A stretch of DNA of 64,000 nt from the NCBI RefSeq assembly GCF_021216675.1, contig NZ_CP086120.1:1736001-1800000 (forward strand), read 5' to 3'. The stretch is from Streptomyces gobiensis. GTDB taxonomy: Bacteria; Actinomycetota; Actinomycetes; Streptomycetales; Streptomycetaceae. The translations under genes and the position numbers were made by a program. Below, piece by piece: positions 49,276 to 58,578 of the stretch. The number at the start of each line of letters is the position of its first letter. Position 1 is the stretch's first letter. Below the pieces are notes generated by a model. The model saw only the letters and a list, made by a program, of their open reading frames with translations, had not been told where the DNA came from and ran no database searches.

Positions 49276-50781
49276 CTAATTACTGAAGAAGTCCTGGACC
49301 GAGTTGAACCAGTCCGTGGCTGCCTGCCAGAAGCTCCTGCCCTGTGCCACCCACTCCGGGACCGGGGTGAAGTTCCAGATGAGCGCCACGATCACAACCA
49401 TGATCAGGATCATGAAGAGGCAGCCCTTGAGGCAGCCGAGCCCTGGAATCCGCATCGGATTGGCACTGCGCTGCCGAGGCTGGCGCGGCGGGGCGGGCTG
49501 CCGAGCCGGGGGCCGCTGTGGCTCGTAGCGCTGGTGCTGCGGCTGCTGAGGCGGCGGCGGTGCGTAACGCTGCGGCGATGCCGCAGGGCGGGCGGGACGG
49601 CGGGTGGGCCGACGGCGCAGTGGGTCCTGGCTCGGGTCCAGCGGCTGGACCTGGGTCTGCTCATTGCGGTCCCGGGCGGCGCGCAGCTGGTTCTGCCAGG
49701 GGTGCGGGTCCTCCGGCTGTGACGGCATGACGGCGGTGGGGTCGGCGCCGCCGGTCTGCGGCATGACGCTGGTCGCCGCGCTCGGGTCGTACGAACCGCC
49801 GGTGGGCAGCACCTGGGTGGGGTCGGCGGCCCCGGTCTGGCCTTCCCCACTGCCCGGAACGGTCGTGGGGCGCGGGTCCGGGGCGAGCAGCGCGGCCACA
49901 CCGAGCGCGGCGCCGCGCTGCTCGGGCGTGGCGTTCGGTGTGAGGCCGCCGGCCACCGTACGGAGCCCACGGGCCAGCGCCTCCGCGCTGGGCCGTTCCT
50001 CGGGGCTCTTGCGCAGACAGTGCTCGATAACGGTCCACAGGGGCTCGGGCACCTGATCCGGGCGCCGCGGCTGCTCACTCAGATGCCGGTGCAGCACCTC
50101 CAAGGCGGTGCCGCCGCCAAACGGGGGCCGCCCGGTGAGGAGTTCATAGAGCAGGATGCCCGCGCCGTAGACATCGACGGCGGAGGTCTGCGGCTTGCCC
50201 TCGGCGGACTCCGGCGCGACATAGGCGGGGGTGCCGACGAACTCATGGGTGCGGGTCAGTCCCGGGGAGTCGGCGAGACGGGCGATGCCGAAGTCGGTGA
50301 GCATCGGCCGCATGCCCTGATCCCCGTCGGCCAGCAGAACGTTGGCGGGCTTGAGGTCGCGGTGCACCACGCCGTCGGCATGGCTGGCGGCGAGGGCGTC
50401 GGCGACCTGGGCGGTGAGCAGGGCCGCACCGAGGGGGGTGAGGGGCCCGTTCTCCCGGAGGTAGCGATGCAGGTCGGGGCCCTCGACCAGGTCCATGACG
50501 AGGGCGAGGAGGTCGCCCTCGACCACCAGGTCGCGGGTGCGGACGATGTTCTCGTGGGTGAGCCGCAGCAGCACGGAGCGCTCGCGCAGGAAGCGCATCA
50601 CCACATCCGCGTCGTTGGCCAGCTCCTCCTTGAGGACCTTGATCGCGACCGTCTCGCCGGGCTGCCCGGCCACGGCCGCCTCGGCACCCGCTGTCTCCCT
50701 CTGACGAGCTCGCCAGACGGTGCCCGTGGCGCCGCGTCCGAGCGGTTCCTCGAGCAGGTATTTACTGCCTACCGGCCGCAC
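49276..50781 (-). CDS. Ser/Thr protein kinase (PkaA-like)
   Basis: 501 residues from GTG 50781, chosen because AGGGAG lies 8 bases upstream; the frame is open further upstream only through repeat DNA. The kinase domain spans about 10-275: GRGATGTVW, VAIKVLKEEL, VVHRDLKPANVLL, LTDFGIARL, FVGTPAYVAPE, all key residues present. A long Pro/Gln/Arg-rich linker follows, then a membrane helix (LFMILIMVVIVALIWNF) and an external tail of about 35 residues. It is divergent from an FHA-domain ATPase, a likely phospho-dependent partner. Confidence 0.93.
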   Translation of the reverse strand: MRPVGSKYLLEEPLGRGATGTVWRARQRETAGAEAAVAGQPGETVAIKVLKEELANDADVVMRFLRERSVLLRLTHENIVRTRDLVVEGDLLALVMDLVEGPDLHRYLRENGPLTPLGAALLTAQVADALAASHADGVVHRDLKPANVLLADGDQGMRPMLTDFGIARLADSPGLTRTHEFVGTPAYVAPESAEGKPQTSAVDVYGAGILLYELLTGRPPFGGGTALEVLHRHLSEQPRRPDQVPEPLWTVIEHCLRKSPEERPSAEALARGLRTVAGGLTPNATPEQRGAALGVAALLAPDPRPTTVPGSGEGQTGAADPTQVLPTGGSYDPSAATSVMPQTGGADPTAVMPSQPEDPHPWQNQLRAARDRNEQTQVQPLDPSQDPLRRRPTRRPARPAASPQRYAPPPPQQPQHQRYEPQRPPARQPAPPRQPRQRSANPMRIPGLGCLKGCLFMILIMVVIVALIWNFTPVPEWVAQGRSFWQAATDWFNSVQDFFSN

Positions 50782-51182
50782 GTCATCGGCTCCCTGATCT
50801 GGATTGCTGCTTACGGGGTCCGTCTCTTCGGCCCGCTGCCCCGACCGCTCCACTGTAGTGCCGGTCGTACACGTCGTCGGACAGGTCATCGGACAGGTCA
50901 TCGGACAGGTCGCTGAGGCGGGTGAGTCTTCCGGCAGGACGTGATCGGCGAACGTTTGGTTGCCGATCGCGTGCCGCCCACGGTCGAGACGCTGACATCT
51001 CAGGGACACACCTGGTCACAAAGCCTTCATAAATGGATGTGAACTCGGCCACATATGAGCGCGCTTACGTATCTCCCCAGCCAATCAAGATCATTGAATG
51101 GCTCTCCCGGGGCGGGATGTCTGTCACGGGTGCGAGGATGCTCTCTGCAGCGGTGGGGTTGTGGATGAACCGGGAGGGGCCG
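50782..51182. other. Divergent control region between kinase and FHA-FtsK genes
   Basis: About 400 bases without a convincing gene. It should hold both promoters. It contains a 12-bp tandem repeat and a stretch of lower GC (51008-51110), the best place for the promoter of the plus-strand gene, though I cannot fix hexamers. Confidence 0.5.
50879..50911. repeat. Tandem 12-bp repeat GGACAGGTCATC
   Basis: Two full copies and nine bases of a third run head to tail in the gap upstream of the kinase start. Such short arrays vary in copy number between strains and could affect spacing in the kinase leader. Confidence 0.85.
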
Positions 51183-54011
51183 ATGCCGAACCAGATCCGG
51201 CTCACTGTCCTCGGGCCGCGCGGCGGTCCCGGGGAGCGCGGCGAATGCGATGTGCTGGTCACAGCCCCCGCGGGAACCGTGCTAGCGGCCGTGACAGGCG
51301 GTCTTGCTACGGCCTTCGCCGCAGCGTCCGGCACCGCGGGCGCCGGTGACACGGTCGCCGTGTACGCCGGTGCGGAGCGGCTTGACCCACAGCGCCAAGT
51401 GATCGGCGAAGCCCCGCTCGTAGATGGCGCGGTGCTGTCGCTGTACGGACCGTCAGAGCAGCCCGCCTCACCCTCGCCGGGCGGAACGCGGCTTCATGTG
51501 GCCGCCGGACCGGACGCGGGCGGCGTCCATCTGCTGCACGGCGGTCAGATCCGGATCGGCCGCTCGGCCGAGGCGGATGTGCCGCTGGACGACCCGGATG
51601 TCTCCCGGCTGCACTGCGTGGTGACCGTGACGGAGACCGGCGCGGTGACGGTGACAGATCTGGGCTCCACCAATGGCACCACCGTTGACGGCGCCGCGGT
51701 CCTGGACCGCCCGGTGCCGCTGCGCCCCGGGGCGGCGCTGCGGCTGGGCGAGACGGTGCTGCGGCTGCGGGCGGAACGGCTGGGCGAGGAGTCCGGGCCA
51801 ACGGGTGAGGGGCCCGGTCCAGCGATGCCGGGCCCGGGCGGTGAGACGGGCGGCGGTACAGGCGGTACGGGCGGTACGGGCGGTACAGACCCTGCGGGCG
51901 GCGCGGGCGGTACGGACGGGACGGCGAGCGACCGCAGCCGTCGGCCCACCCCGCTGCGCGGCACGGCGGCACCCTTCGCACCGCAGGAGACCGAGGAGCA
52001 CGGCTTCGCCCGGCCGGAGGCCGGCCCGGCATCGGACGCCCGGCGTGGACGCGGCGGCATAGGCGCCTGGGCCCGCCGGTTCGCCGGGAAGCGACTGGAT
52101 TCCGAGCGTACGGTCCGTACGGTCCGGATGGACCCGACAAGCCACACCACCGGCGAGCTGGCCCCGCCCCCGCCGGCCGCCGTACCCGCGCCGGATGACG
52201 GCCGCTGGCCGGATCCGGCGGAAGTGCTGCTGACCGCGCTCGGCCCCGGGCCCCGGCTCTGGGAGCGCGGCATCGGCCACCCCGACGCGCTGACCGTACG
52301 GCTGGGCACCGCACACCATGGCGCACAGCCGGACGCGCCGGTGACGGTCGGGCTGCGGGAAGCCGGTTCGCTGGGGCTGGCCGGACCACGGGCCCGGCTG
52401 CTGCCGCTGGCCCGCTCGGTGCTCGCCCAGCTCGCCGTGCTGCATCCGCCCAGCGCCCTGGAAATCGTGCTGCTCGCCCCCGGCCGTGGGCGGGAGACTC
52501 AGGACTGGTCGTGGCTCGGCTGGCTGCCGCAGCTGCGTCCGGCCCGGGGGCAGGACTGCCGACTGCTGTTCGCCTTCGACCGCGACCAGGCCACAGCCCG
52601 CACCAGTGAGCTGGCGCGACGGCTGGAGGAGAGCGAGCAGCCGCCTGGGCCGGCCACCGTGCTGGTGGTCGACGGCGACCCGGGCACGGCCGCGCTGCGG
52701 GAAACCGTGACCCGGCTCACCACCAGCGGCCCCCCTGCCGGGGTGCATGTGCTGTGCCTGGCCGAGACCCCGGCGGCGACGCCCTCCTCCCCGCTCGCCG
52801 ACACGCTGGCCACTGCGCAGGAGACCTCTCCCGCCTTCCGGGAATGCGGCACCGTCGCGCTGCTGAGCGGCGCCGTCGCCACCGCGGTCCGGGTGGTCCG
52901 CCGGGGCGGCGCCCCGGCTGGCGAGGTGGCGACCGTGGACGGTGTCTCGGCCGCCTGGGCCCAGCGCTTCGCCCGTGCCCTGGCACCGCTGACCGAGCCG
53001 GAACCCACCGGCGAGGCCGCCACGGCAGCCCATCCGGCCACCGCGCTGCCGACGAGCTCACGGCTCCTGGACGAGCTGGGCCTGGCCCGCGCCACCCCGG
53101 CCGCGCTGCTGGCCCGCTGGACGGCGGCCGACCACAACTGCGGGGCCAGCCTGGTCTTCGGCGCGGGCACCCGGGGACCGGTCGGCGCGGATCTGGCGGC
53201 CGACCGCAGCCATCTGTTCATCAGCGGCGCGAGCGGCAGCGGCAAGACGGAGCTGCTGCGCTCGCTGGCGGCCGCGATGGCCGCGGGCGAGCGGCCCGAG
53301 CGGCTCAGTCTCATACTCATCGACGGCGGCGGCGACGGGCTGCGGGTCTGCGGTGAGCTGCCGCACGTATCGAAGTATCTGGGGCCGGGCGACCCGGTGC
53401 GGATGCGGGAGTTCGCGCAGGAGCTCAGCGGTGAGCTCAAGCGGCGGGCGGAGCTGCTGGGTGGGCGGCAGTACGAGACGTACGTCCAGGAGAGCGGCAC
53501 ATCGCAGGGTCCCCCGCCACGGCTGGTGGTGCTCGTCGACGACTTCGATGTCCTGGTGGACCCCGCGCTGGGCAACCCGGGCCGGCCGGCCGCCGGTTCG
53601 GTCGTACGGGCGCTGGAGGCCGTGGCCCGGGACGGGGTGCGGCTGGGGGTGCACCTGATAGCGGCCACCGGTCGCCCGGATCGTACGGCGCAGACGGTGG
53701 CCGATCAGGGGGCGGCGATGCGGGTGTCCATAGGAGGTGACCCGGAGACGGCGGAGTCACTGCCGGGACGTGGCGTGCTGCACCGGCCGGACGGCTCGAT
53801 GGTCCCCTTCCAGGGGGGCCGGGTGACGGGGCGTATTCCCCGTACCGCCACCCTGCGGCCCACGGTGGTGCCGCTGGACTGGGCCCGCGCCGGTGATCCG
53901 CCGTCCCGGCGGCCCGTCCGTGAGCTGGGTAACGGGCCGACGGATCTGGCTCTGCTGGTCAGTGCGATGGAGCGGGCGGCGCGGGAAAGCACGCCGCCGC
54001 TTTCCCGTTAG
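51183..54011 (+). CDS. FHA domain-containing FtsK/SpoIIIE-type ATPase (EssC-like)
   Basis: 942 residues from ATG 51183, with GGGAGG 5 bases upstream; the frame is open 50 codons further upstream but without a site. Residues 1-85 form a ubiquitin-like beta-grasp-like start. Residues 95-190 are an FHA domain (IRIGRSAEADVPLDDPDVSR, LHC, DLGSTNGT), which reads phosphothreonine. A low-complexity Gly/Thr linker follows. One FtsK/SpoIIIE module near 680-860 has Walker A ISGASGSGKTELLRSL and Walker B RLVVLVDDFDVLVD. The layout recalls type VII secretion EssC proteins, but no Esx substrates or EccB/C/D/E genes are nearby. The divergent kinases could phosphorylate its partner. Confidence 0.9.
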   Translation: MPNQIRLTVLGPRGGPGERGECDVLVTAPAGTVLAAVTGGLATAFAAASGTAGAGDTVAVYAGAERLDPQRQVIGEAPLVDGAVLSLYGPSEQPASPSPGGTRLHVAAGPDAGGVHLLHGGQIRIGRSAEADVPLDDPDVSRLHCVVTVTETGAVTVTDLGSTNGTTVDGAAVLDRPVPLRPGAALRLGETVLRLRAERLGEESGPTGEGPGPAMPGPGGETGGGTGGTGGTGGTDPAGGAGGTDGTASDRSRRPTPLRGTAAPFAPQETEEHGFARPEAGPASDARRGRGGIGAWARRFAGKRLDSERTVRTVRMDPTSHTTGELAPPPPAAVPAPDDGRWPDPAEVLLTALGPGPRLWERGIGHPDALTVRLGTAHHGAQPDAPVTVGLREAGSLGLAGPRARLLPLARSVLAQLAVLHPPSALEIVLLAPGRGRETQDWSWLGWLPQLRPARGQDCRLLFAFDRDQATARTSELARRLEESEQPPGPATVLVVDGDPGTAALRETVTRLTTSGPPAGVHVLCLAETPAATPSSPLADTLATAQETSPAFRECGTVALLSGAVATAVRVVRRGGAPAGEVATVDGVSAAWAQRFARALAPLTEPEPTGEAATAAHPATALPTSSRLLDELGLARATPAALLARWTAADHNCGASLVFGAGTRGPVGADLAADRSHLFISGASGSGKTELLRSLAAAMAAGERPERLSLILIDGGGDGLRVCGELPHVSKYLGPGDPVRMREFAQELSGELKRRAELLGGRQYETYVQESGTSQGPPPRLVVLVDDFDVLVDPALGNPGRPAAGSVVRALEAVARDGVRLGVHLIAATGRPDRTAQTVADQGAAMRVSIGGDPETAESLPGRGVLHRPDGSMVPFQGGRVTGRIPRTATLRPTVVPLDWARAGDPPSRRPVRELGNGPTDLALLVSAMERAARESTPPLSR

Positions 54012-54022
54012 GGCCGTCTCCC

Positions 54023-54308
54023 GGCGCCCCTTCCCGGCTGTGCCGGTATCCGGCTCCGCCGCGTGGCGGGGCTTTGCCCGGCTGCGGGGGTGCCGTGGTG
54101 GGGTTCCCCGTATCCCGCCCCTTCCCGGAACCGGGGCTTCGCCCCGGGGCCCCTGGGCGGCCGGTGCGGGCCGGTGGCCGGGTGTTGTGCCCACCAAGCG
54201 TCGCGAGCTCCGTTGCGGGGTGGGCCGGAGCGCTGTGGCTGGGGTGGGTGGGTGGTTGCGTAGCAGGGCGGGCCTACGCCCCTCGCGGGGCTGCGAGTGC
54301 CCACAACG
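54023..54308. repeat. GC-rich intergenic repeat, copy 2 (inverted)
   Basis: The reverse complement of this stretch follows the 19941-20252 element over most of its length, including the blocks GGGAAGGGGCGGGATACGGG and GTTGCGTAGCAGG (as its complement). It separates the FHA-FtsK gene from the sugar importer operon. Confidence 0.88.
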
Positions 54309-54486
54309 GGGGGGCGGGGTCAGTGCTCACAACGCCCGCGATTGGCGTAACGGGGCCATCACAAGGGGGGACAAGAGTAGGACTGTCCTATTGCAGGTGG
54401 GCCCGGTCCGGGTTAGGACTATGCGCACGGGACGTGCGGTGCGGCCGTTCGACAACGGGGGCCGTGCCCTGAACGGGACGGTGGGC

Positions 54487-55836
54487 ATGCGCACTTCAGT
54501 TCGTAAGACACGTAATCGCACCGCGATCGCCGTCGTGCTCGCGCTGTCCCTCACCGCCTGCGGCAGCGAGGGAAACGGCGACGGTGGTGACGGCGGCAAT
54601 GATCCCGTTACCGTCCAACTGCCCGACCTCAAGGGGCAAAAGCTCCAGGTGGCGGCCGTCTGGACCGGCCCGGAACAGCGGAACTTCCGCAAAGTCCTCG
54701 ACGAGTTCGAAAAGCGCACAGGCGCCGAGGTGAGCTTCACTCCCACGGGGGACAATGTGGCCACCTTCATCGGCTCAAAGATCGAGGGCGGCGCGCCCCC
54801 GGATATCGCGATGCTCCCGCAGGTCGGCGTCCTGCATCAGTTCGCCGACAAGGGCTGGGTCAAGCCGGTCGGTAAGACGACCCGGAGTCAGCTGAGCAAG
54901 AACTTCTCCCAGGGCTGGCAGGATCTCGGCGCACACGACGGCGAGCAGTACGGCGTGTACTTCAAGGCCGCCAACAAGTCGCTGATCTGGTACAACACCA
55001 CGGCCTTCGAGAACGCGGGCGTGAGCGAGCCCAAGACCTGGAAGTCCTTTCTGGAGACCGCCCGCACGATCTCCGACTCCGGTGTCGCGCCGGTCTCCGT
55101 GGGTGGTGCGGACGGCTGGACGCTCACCGACTGGTTCGAGAACATCTATCTCTCCCAGGCCGGGCCCGAGAAGTACGACCAGCTCGCCGAGCATGAGATC
55201 ACGTGGACGGACGATTCCGTCAAGGACGCCCTGACCGCCCTGGGCAAGCTCTTCGGTGAGAATGAACTGCTGGCCGGTGGCCGCCGAGGCGCACTGCAGA
55301 CCGAGTTCCCGGACTCCGTCACCAAGACCTTCTCCGACCTTGAATCGCCGGAAGCCGCGATGGTCTTCGAAGGCGACTTCGTTGGCGTCAATATCGCCGA
55401 CGGCACCAAGGCGAAGATCGGCGAGGACGCCAAGGTCTTCCCGTTCCCGGCGGTCGGCAAGGACTCCCCGGTGGTCAGCGCGGGCGACGTCGCTGTGGCG
55501 CTCAAGGACAACAAGGGCGCCCACGCCCTGATGACCTTCCTCGCCTCCACCGACGCCGCCAGGATCTGGGCCGAGGCGGGCGGTTTCATCTCGCCCAACA
55601 AGGAGCTGGACACCGCCGCCTACCCGAACGATGTACAGCGGGATATCGCCGAAGCCCTGATCAAGGCGGGCGACGACTTCCGCTTCGATATGTCCGACCA
55701 GGCCCCGGCGGCCTTCGGCGGTACGAAGGGCCAGGGCATGTGGAAGGCGCTGCAGGACTTCCTGAAGAACCCGGACAATGTCGCGGGCGCCCAGCGCGCC
55801 CTGGAGTCATCCGCGGCCAAGGCCTACAAGAACTGA
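54487..55836 (+). CDS. ABC sugar transporter substrate-binding lipoprotein
   Basis: 449 residues with a lipobox LSLTAC near residue 22 and a family 1 (maltose-type) solute-binding fold: LQVAAVWTGPEQRNFRKVLD, then IAMLPQVGVLHQFADKGWVK and KTWKSFLETARTISDSGVAP. ATG at 54487 lies just after a GTG that is also in frame. It captures an oligosaccharide or sugar outside the cell. It is the first gene of a three-gene operon with two permeases and no ATPase, so energy probably comes from a shared ATPase such as MsiK encoded elsewhere. Confidence 0.93.
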   Translation: MRTSVRKTRNRTAIAVVLALSLTACGSEGNGDGGDGGNDPVTVQLPDLKGQKLQVAAVWTGPEQRNFRKVLDEFEKRTGAEVSFTPTGDNVATFIGSKIEGGAPPDIAMLPQVGVLHQFADKGWVKPVGKTTRSQLSKNFSQGWQDLGAHDGEQYGVYFKAANKSLIWYNTTAFENAGVSEPKTWKSFLETARTISDSGVAPVSVGGADGWTLTDWFENIYLSQAGPEKYDQLAEHEITWTDDSVKDALTALGKLFGENELLAGGRRGALQTEFPDSVTKTFSDLESPEAAMVFEGDFVGVNIADGTKAKIGEDAKVFPFPAVGKDSPVVSAGDVAVALKDNKGAHALMTFLASTDAARIWAEAGGFISPNKELDTAAYPNDVQRDIAEALIKAGDDFRFDMSDQAPAAFGGTKGQGMWKALQDFLKNPDNVAGAQRALESSAAKAYKN

Positions 55837-55842
55837 CCGGCG

Positions 55843-57132
55843 ATGTCGGTTATCCGAGCCCGCCCCTGGGTCGCCGCCTGCTTTCTCCTGCCAGCCCTGC
55901 TGCTGCTCGGCGCCCTCGTCGTCTATCCCATCGGGTACTCCCTCTACCGGAGCTTCTTTGACGCCGCCGGCACCGGCTTCGTCGGCCTGCACAACTACGG
56001 CGAGATCTTCACCGATGACGGCATCCTGACCGCGGTCAAGAACAACGCGATCTGGGTGACGGTCGCCCCCACCGTCGCTACCGTCCTTGGCCTGATCTTC
56101 GCGGTGCTGACCGAGCGGATCCGCTGGGGCACGGCGTTCAAGCTGATCATCTTTATGCCGATGGCGATCTCGATGCTGGCGGCCGGGATCATCTTCCGGC
56201 TGGTGTACGAGCAGAATCCGGACCGCGGTGTGGCCAACGCCGTATGGGTCGGCGTCCATGACGCCTTTACCGACGCTTCCGCCTGGCCTGGCGCACGGCC
56301 GCGCCCGGACGGGGAGCTGGCCGGACCCAGTGGCGGCCCGTTCACCACCCGGTCCACGGTCAGCGCGACCGATCCGGCCCATCTGCCGCTGGTGGGCGTC
56401 AAGCCGCAGGATGTGGCGGACGCCGCCGAGGCGAAGGCGGCCTCCCCCGGCACCGGCGACGGGGTCACCGGCACCGTCTGGCTGGACTTCAGCCGGGGCG
56501 GCAAGGGCAAGCCAGGTGTCATCGACCCCGGCGAGAAGGGCCTGGCCGGGGTGGAGGTCGAGGCGGTGAAGGACGGCAGGGTCGTCGCCTCGGCGAAGAC
56601 CGGCGAGGATGGTACGTACTCCCTCCCGCCCGAAGCGCGGGGCGCCCAACTACGACTGCCCGCAGCCAACTTCGCCGCTCCCTACAACGGCGTCGACTGG
56701 CTCGGCCCGACCCTGGTCACCCCCGCCATCATCGGCTCGTATATCTGGATGTGGGCAGGCTTCGCGATGGTGCTGATCGCGGCGGGGCTGGCGGGCGTCC
56801 CGCGCGAGCTGCTGGAGGCGGCCCGGGTGGACGGGGCGAGTGAGTGGCAGGTCTTCCGCAAGGTGACGGTGCCCCTGCTGGCCCCGGTCCTCGCGGTGGT
56901 CCTCGTGACGCTGATGATCAATGTTCTGAAGATCTTCGACCTCGTCTTCATCATCGCCCCCGGCGCCACCCAGGAGAACGCCAACGTGCTCGCTCTCCAG
57001 CTCTATCTCTCCTCCTTCGGCGCTGGTGCGAACCAGGGCGTGGGCAGCGCGATCGCGGTTCTTCTGCTGCTGCTCGTACTGCCGGTCATGGTCTTCAATG
57101 TCCGGCGACTGCGCAGGGAGACCCGGCGATGA
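55843..57132 (+). CDS. ABC sugar permease with large extracellular B-repeat-like insert (MalF type)
   Basis: 429 residues, about 130 more than usual. The first three helices (about 10-32, 70-90, 102-121) and the last helices with the EAA loop ELLEAARVDGASEWQVFRKV (about 320) are normal. Between helix 3 and helix 4 an insert of about 170 residues (122-295) is predicted outside. Its core at 207-265 (GVTGTVWLDFSRGG, GLAGVEVEAVKDGR, TGEDGTYSLP) has the pattern of a SdrD_B/Cna-B-like prealbumin beta-sandwich found in surface adhesins. E. coli MalF also has a large outer loop that touches the binding protein, so a docking role is possible. Confidence 0.9.
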   Translation: MSVIRARPWVAACFLLPALLLLGALVVYPIGYSLYRSFFDAAGTGFVGLHNYGEIFTDDGILTAVKNNAIWVTVAPTVATVLGLIFAVLTERIRWGTAFKLIIFMPMAISMLAAGIIFRLVYEQNPDRGVANAVWVGVHDAFTDASAWPGARPRPDGELAGPSGGPFTTRSTVSATDPAHLPLVGVKPQDVADAAEAKAASPGTGDGVTGTVWLDFSRGGKGKPGVIDPGEKGLAGVEVEAVKDGRVVASAKTGEDGTYSLPPEARGAQLRLPAANFAAPYNGVDWLGPTLVTPAIIGSYIWMWAGFAMVLIAAGLAGVPRELLEAARVDGASEWQVFRKVTVPLLAPVLAVVLVTLMINVLKIFDLVFIIAPGATQENANVLALQLYLSSFGAGANQGVGSAIAVLLLLLVLPVMVFNVRRLRRETRR

Positions 57133-58043
57133 GCGTGAGTACGGATGTGAGTGCGGATGTAAGTGCGAGTGCCACCAAGGCAAGGCCAACGGTGCCAGCG
57201 GTCGCTGCCCGGGTAGCCAAGCTGGCCAGCGGCAGTGTGCTGCGGGTCTTTCTGATTCTGATCGCGCTCTTCTGGCTGACGCCGACGGCTGGGCTGCTGC
57301 TGTCCTCCTTCCGTGACCCGGCGGATATCGCATCCTCTGGCTGGTGGACCACGCTGGGCGACTGGTCGCAGCTCACCGCCACCAACTACCAGTCGCTGCT
57401 GGAGAACGACGCCATCACCAACTCCCTGATGACCACCGTCGTGATCACCCTGCCCTCCACGGCACTGGTGGTGTTCGTCGGGGCGCTGGCGGGCTACGCC
57501 TTCGCCTGGCTGGACTTCCCGGGGCGGGACTGGTGGTTCCTGGCGGTTGTCGGTCTGCTGGTGGTACCGGTGCAGGTGGCGCTGATTCCGGTCGCCAAGC
57601 TCTTCAATGTAATCGGGCTCTTTGAGACAACGCCCGGTGTGGTCATCTTCCACACCGCGTTCGGGCTGCCCTTCGCCATCTTCCTGCTGCGCAACTTCTT
57701 CGCGGAGATCCCGCGTGAGCTCCTGGAAGCCGCACGGCTGGATGGTGCGGGCGAGATCCGGCTCTTCACCCGGGTCGTGATGCCGCTGGGCGGACCGGCG
57801 ATCGCCTCGCTCGGCATCTTCCAGTTCCTGTGGGTGTGGAACGACATGCTGGTCGCGCTGATCTTCGCGGACGCCGGCAGCCCTCCCATCACCGTCGCCC
57901 TGCAACAGCAGGTCCGCCAGTTCGGCAACAACATCGATGTCCTCGCGCCCGGCGCGTTCGTCTCGATGCTGATCCCGCTTGCGGTGTTCTTCGCTTTCCA
58001 ACGGCAATTCATCTCCGGCGTCATGGCCGGCGCAGTGAAGTAA
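57129..58043 (+). CDS. ABC sugar permease (MalG type)
   Basis: 304 residues; the ATG overlaps the previous stop (ATGA). The N-terminus is a Ser/Ala/Thr-rich cytoplasmic tail, followed by six membrane helices and the EAA motif ELLEAARLDGAGEIRLFTRV near residue 215. FQFLWVWNDMLVALIF is a typical MalG-family stretch. It forms the channel with the longer permease upstream. There is no ATPase gene after it; a repeat element follows instead. Confidence 0.94.
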   Translation: MSVSTDVSADVSASATKARPTVPAVAARVAKLASGSVLRVFLILIALFWLTPTAGLLLSSFRDPADIASSGWWTTLGDWSQLTATNYQSLLENDAITNSLMTTVVITLPSTALVVFVGALAGYAFAWLDFPGRDWWFLAVVGLLVVPVQVALIPVAKLFNVIGLFETTPGVVIFHTAFGLPFAIFLLRNFFAEIPRELLEAARLDGAGEIRLFTRVVMPLGGPAIASLGIFQFLWVWNDMLVALIFADAGSPPITVALQQQVRQFGNNIDVLAPGAFVSMLIPLAVFFAFQRQFISGVMAGAVK

Positions 58044-58091
58044 CAGCGGGCTCCCTTTCCCCAACCCCTCCCCTTCCCGAACCTGGGGCTG

Positions 58092-58462
58092 ACGCCCCCA
58101 GACCCCCCACAGTGTTGTGGGCAGTCGTTCCGCAGGGCGGAACGGGTGGGCACAACACCGGCCCACGCAGCCGCACCGGCCAACCCCGGGGCCCCGGGGC
58201 GAAGCCCCGGTTCCCGGGAAGGGGCGGGATACGGGGACACCCACCCACGGCAAGCCCGGAGCGGGCAGAGCCCCGCCACGCGGCGGAGCCGCACATCGGT
58301 ACAGCCGGGAAGGGCCGGGATACCGGGAAACCCACCACGGCACCCCCGCAGCCGGGCAAAGCCCCGCCACGCGGCGGAGCCGCATATCGGTACAGCCGGG
58401 AGGGGCCGGGTCGGGGAAACCCCGCCCCGGGGCGAAGCCCCCCGCGCGGCGGAGCCGCACAG
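58092..58462. repeat. GC-rich intergenic repeat, copy 3, with internal duplication
   Basis: Same orientation as the 19941-20252 copy. The unit GCCACGCGGCGGAGCCGCA occurs at about 58274 and again at about 58368, and a shortened GCGCGGCGGAGCCGCA near 58445, so a sub-unit of about 95 bases has been duplicated inside the element. Confidence 0.88.
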
Positions 58463-58578
58463 CCGGGTGCGTTGGGCCGGACGAGGGGTTCTCGGGGCGT
58501 AGTCGCGCATATGCATGGATACCGTATGCGAACCACGCATTATCGGGTTAATAGACCGCGCCCACCCGTGGATGTGCC

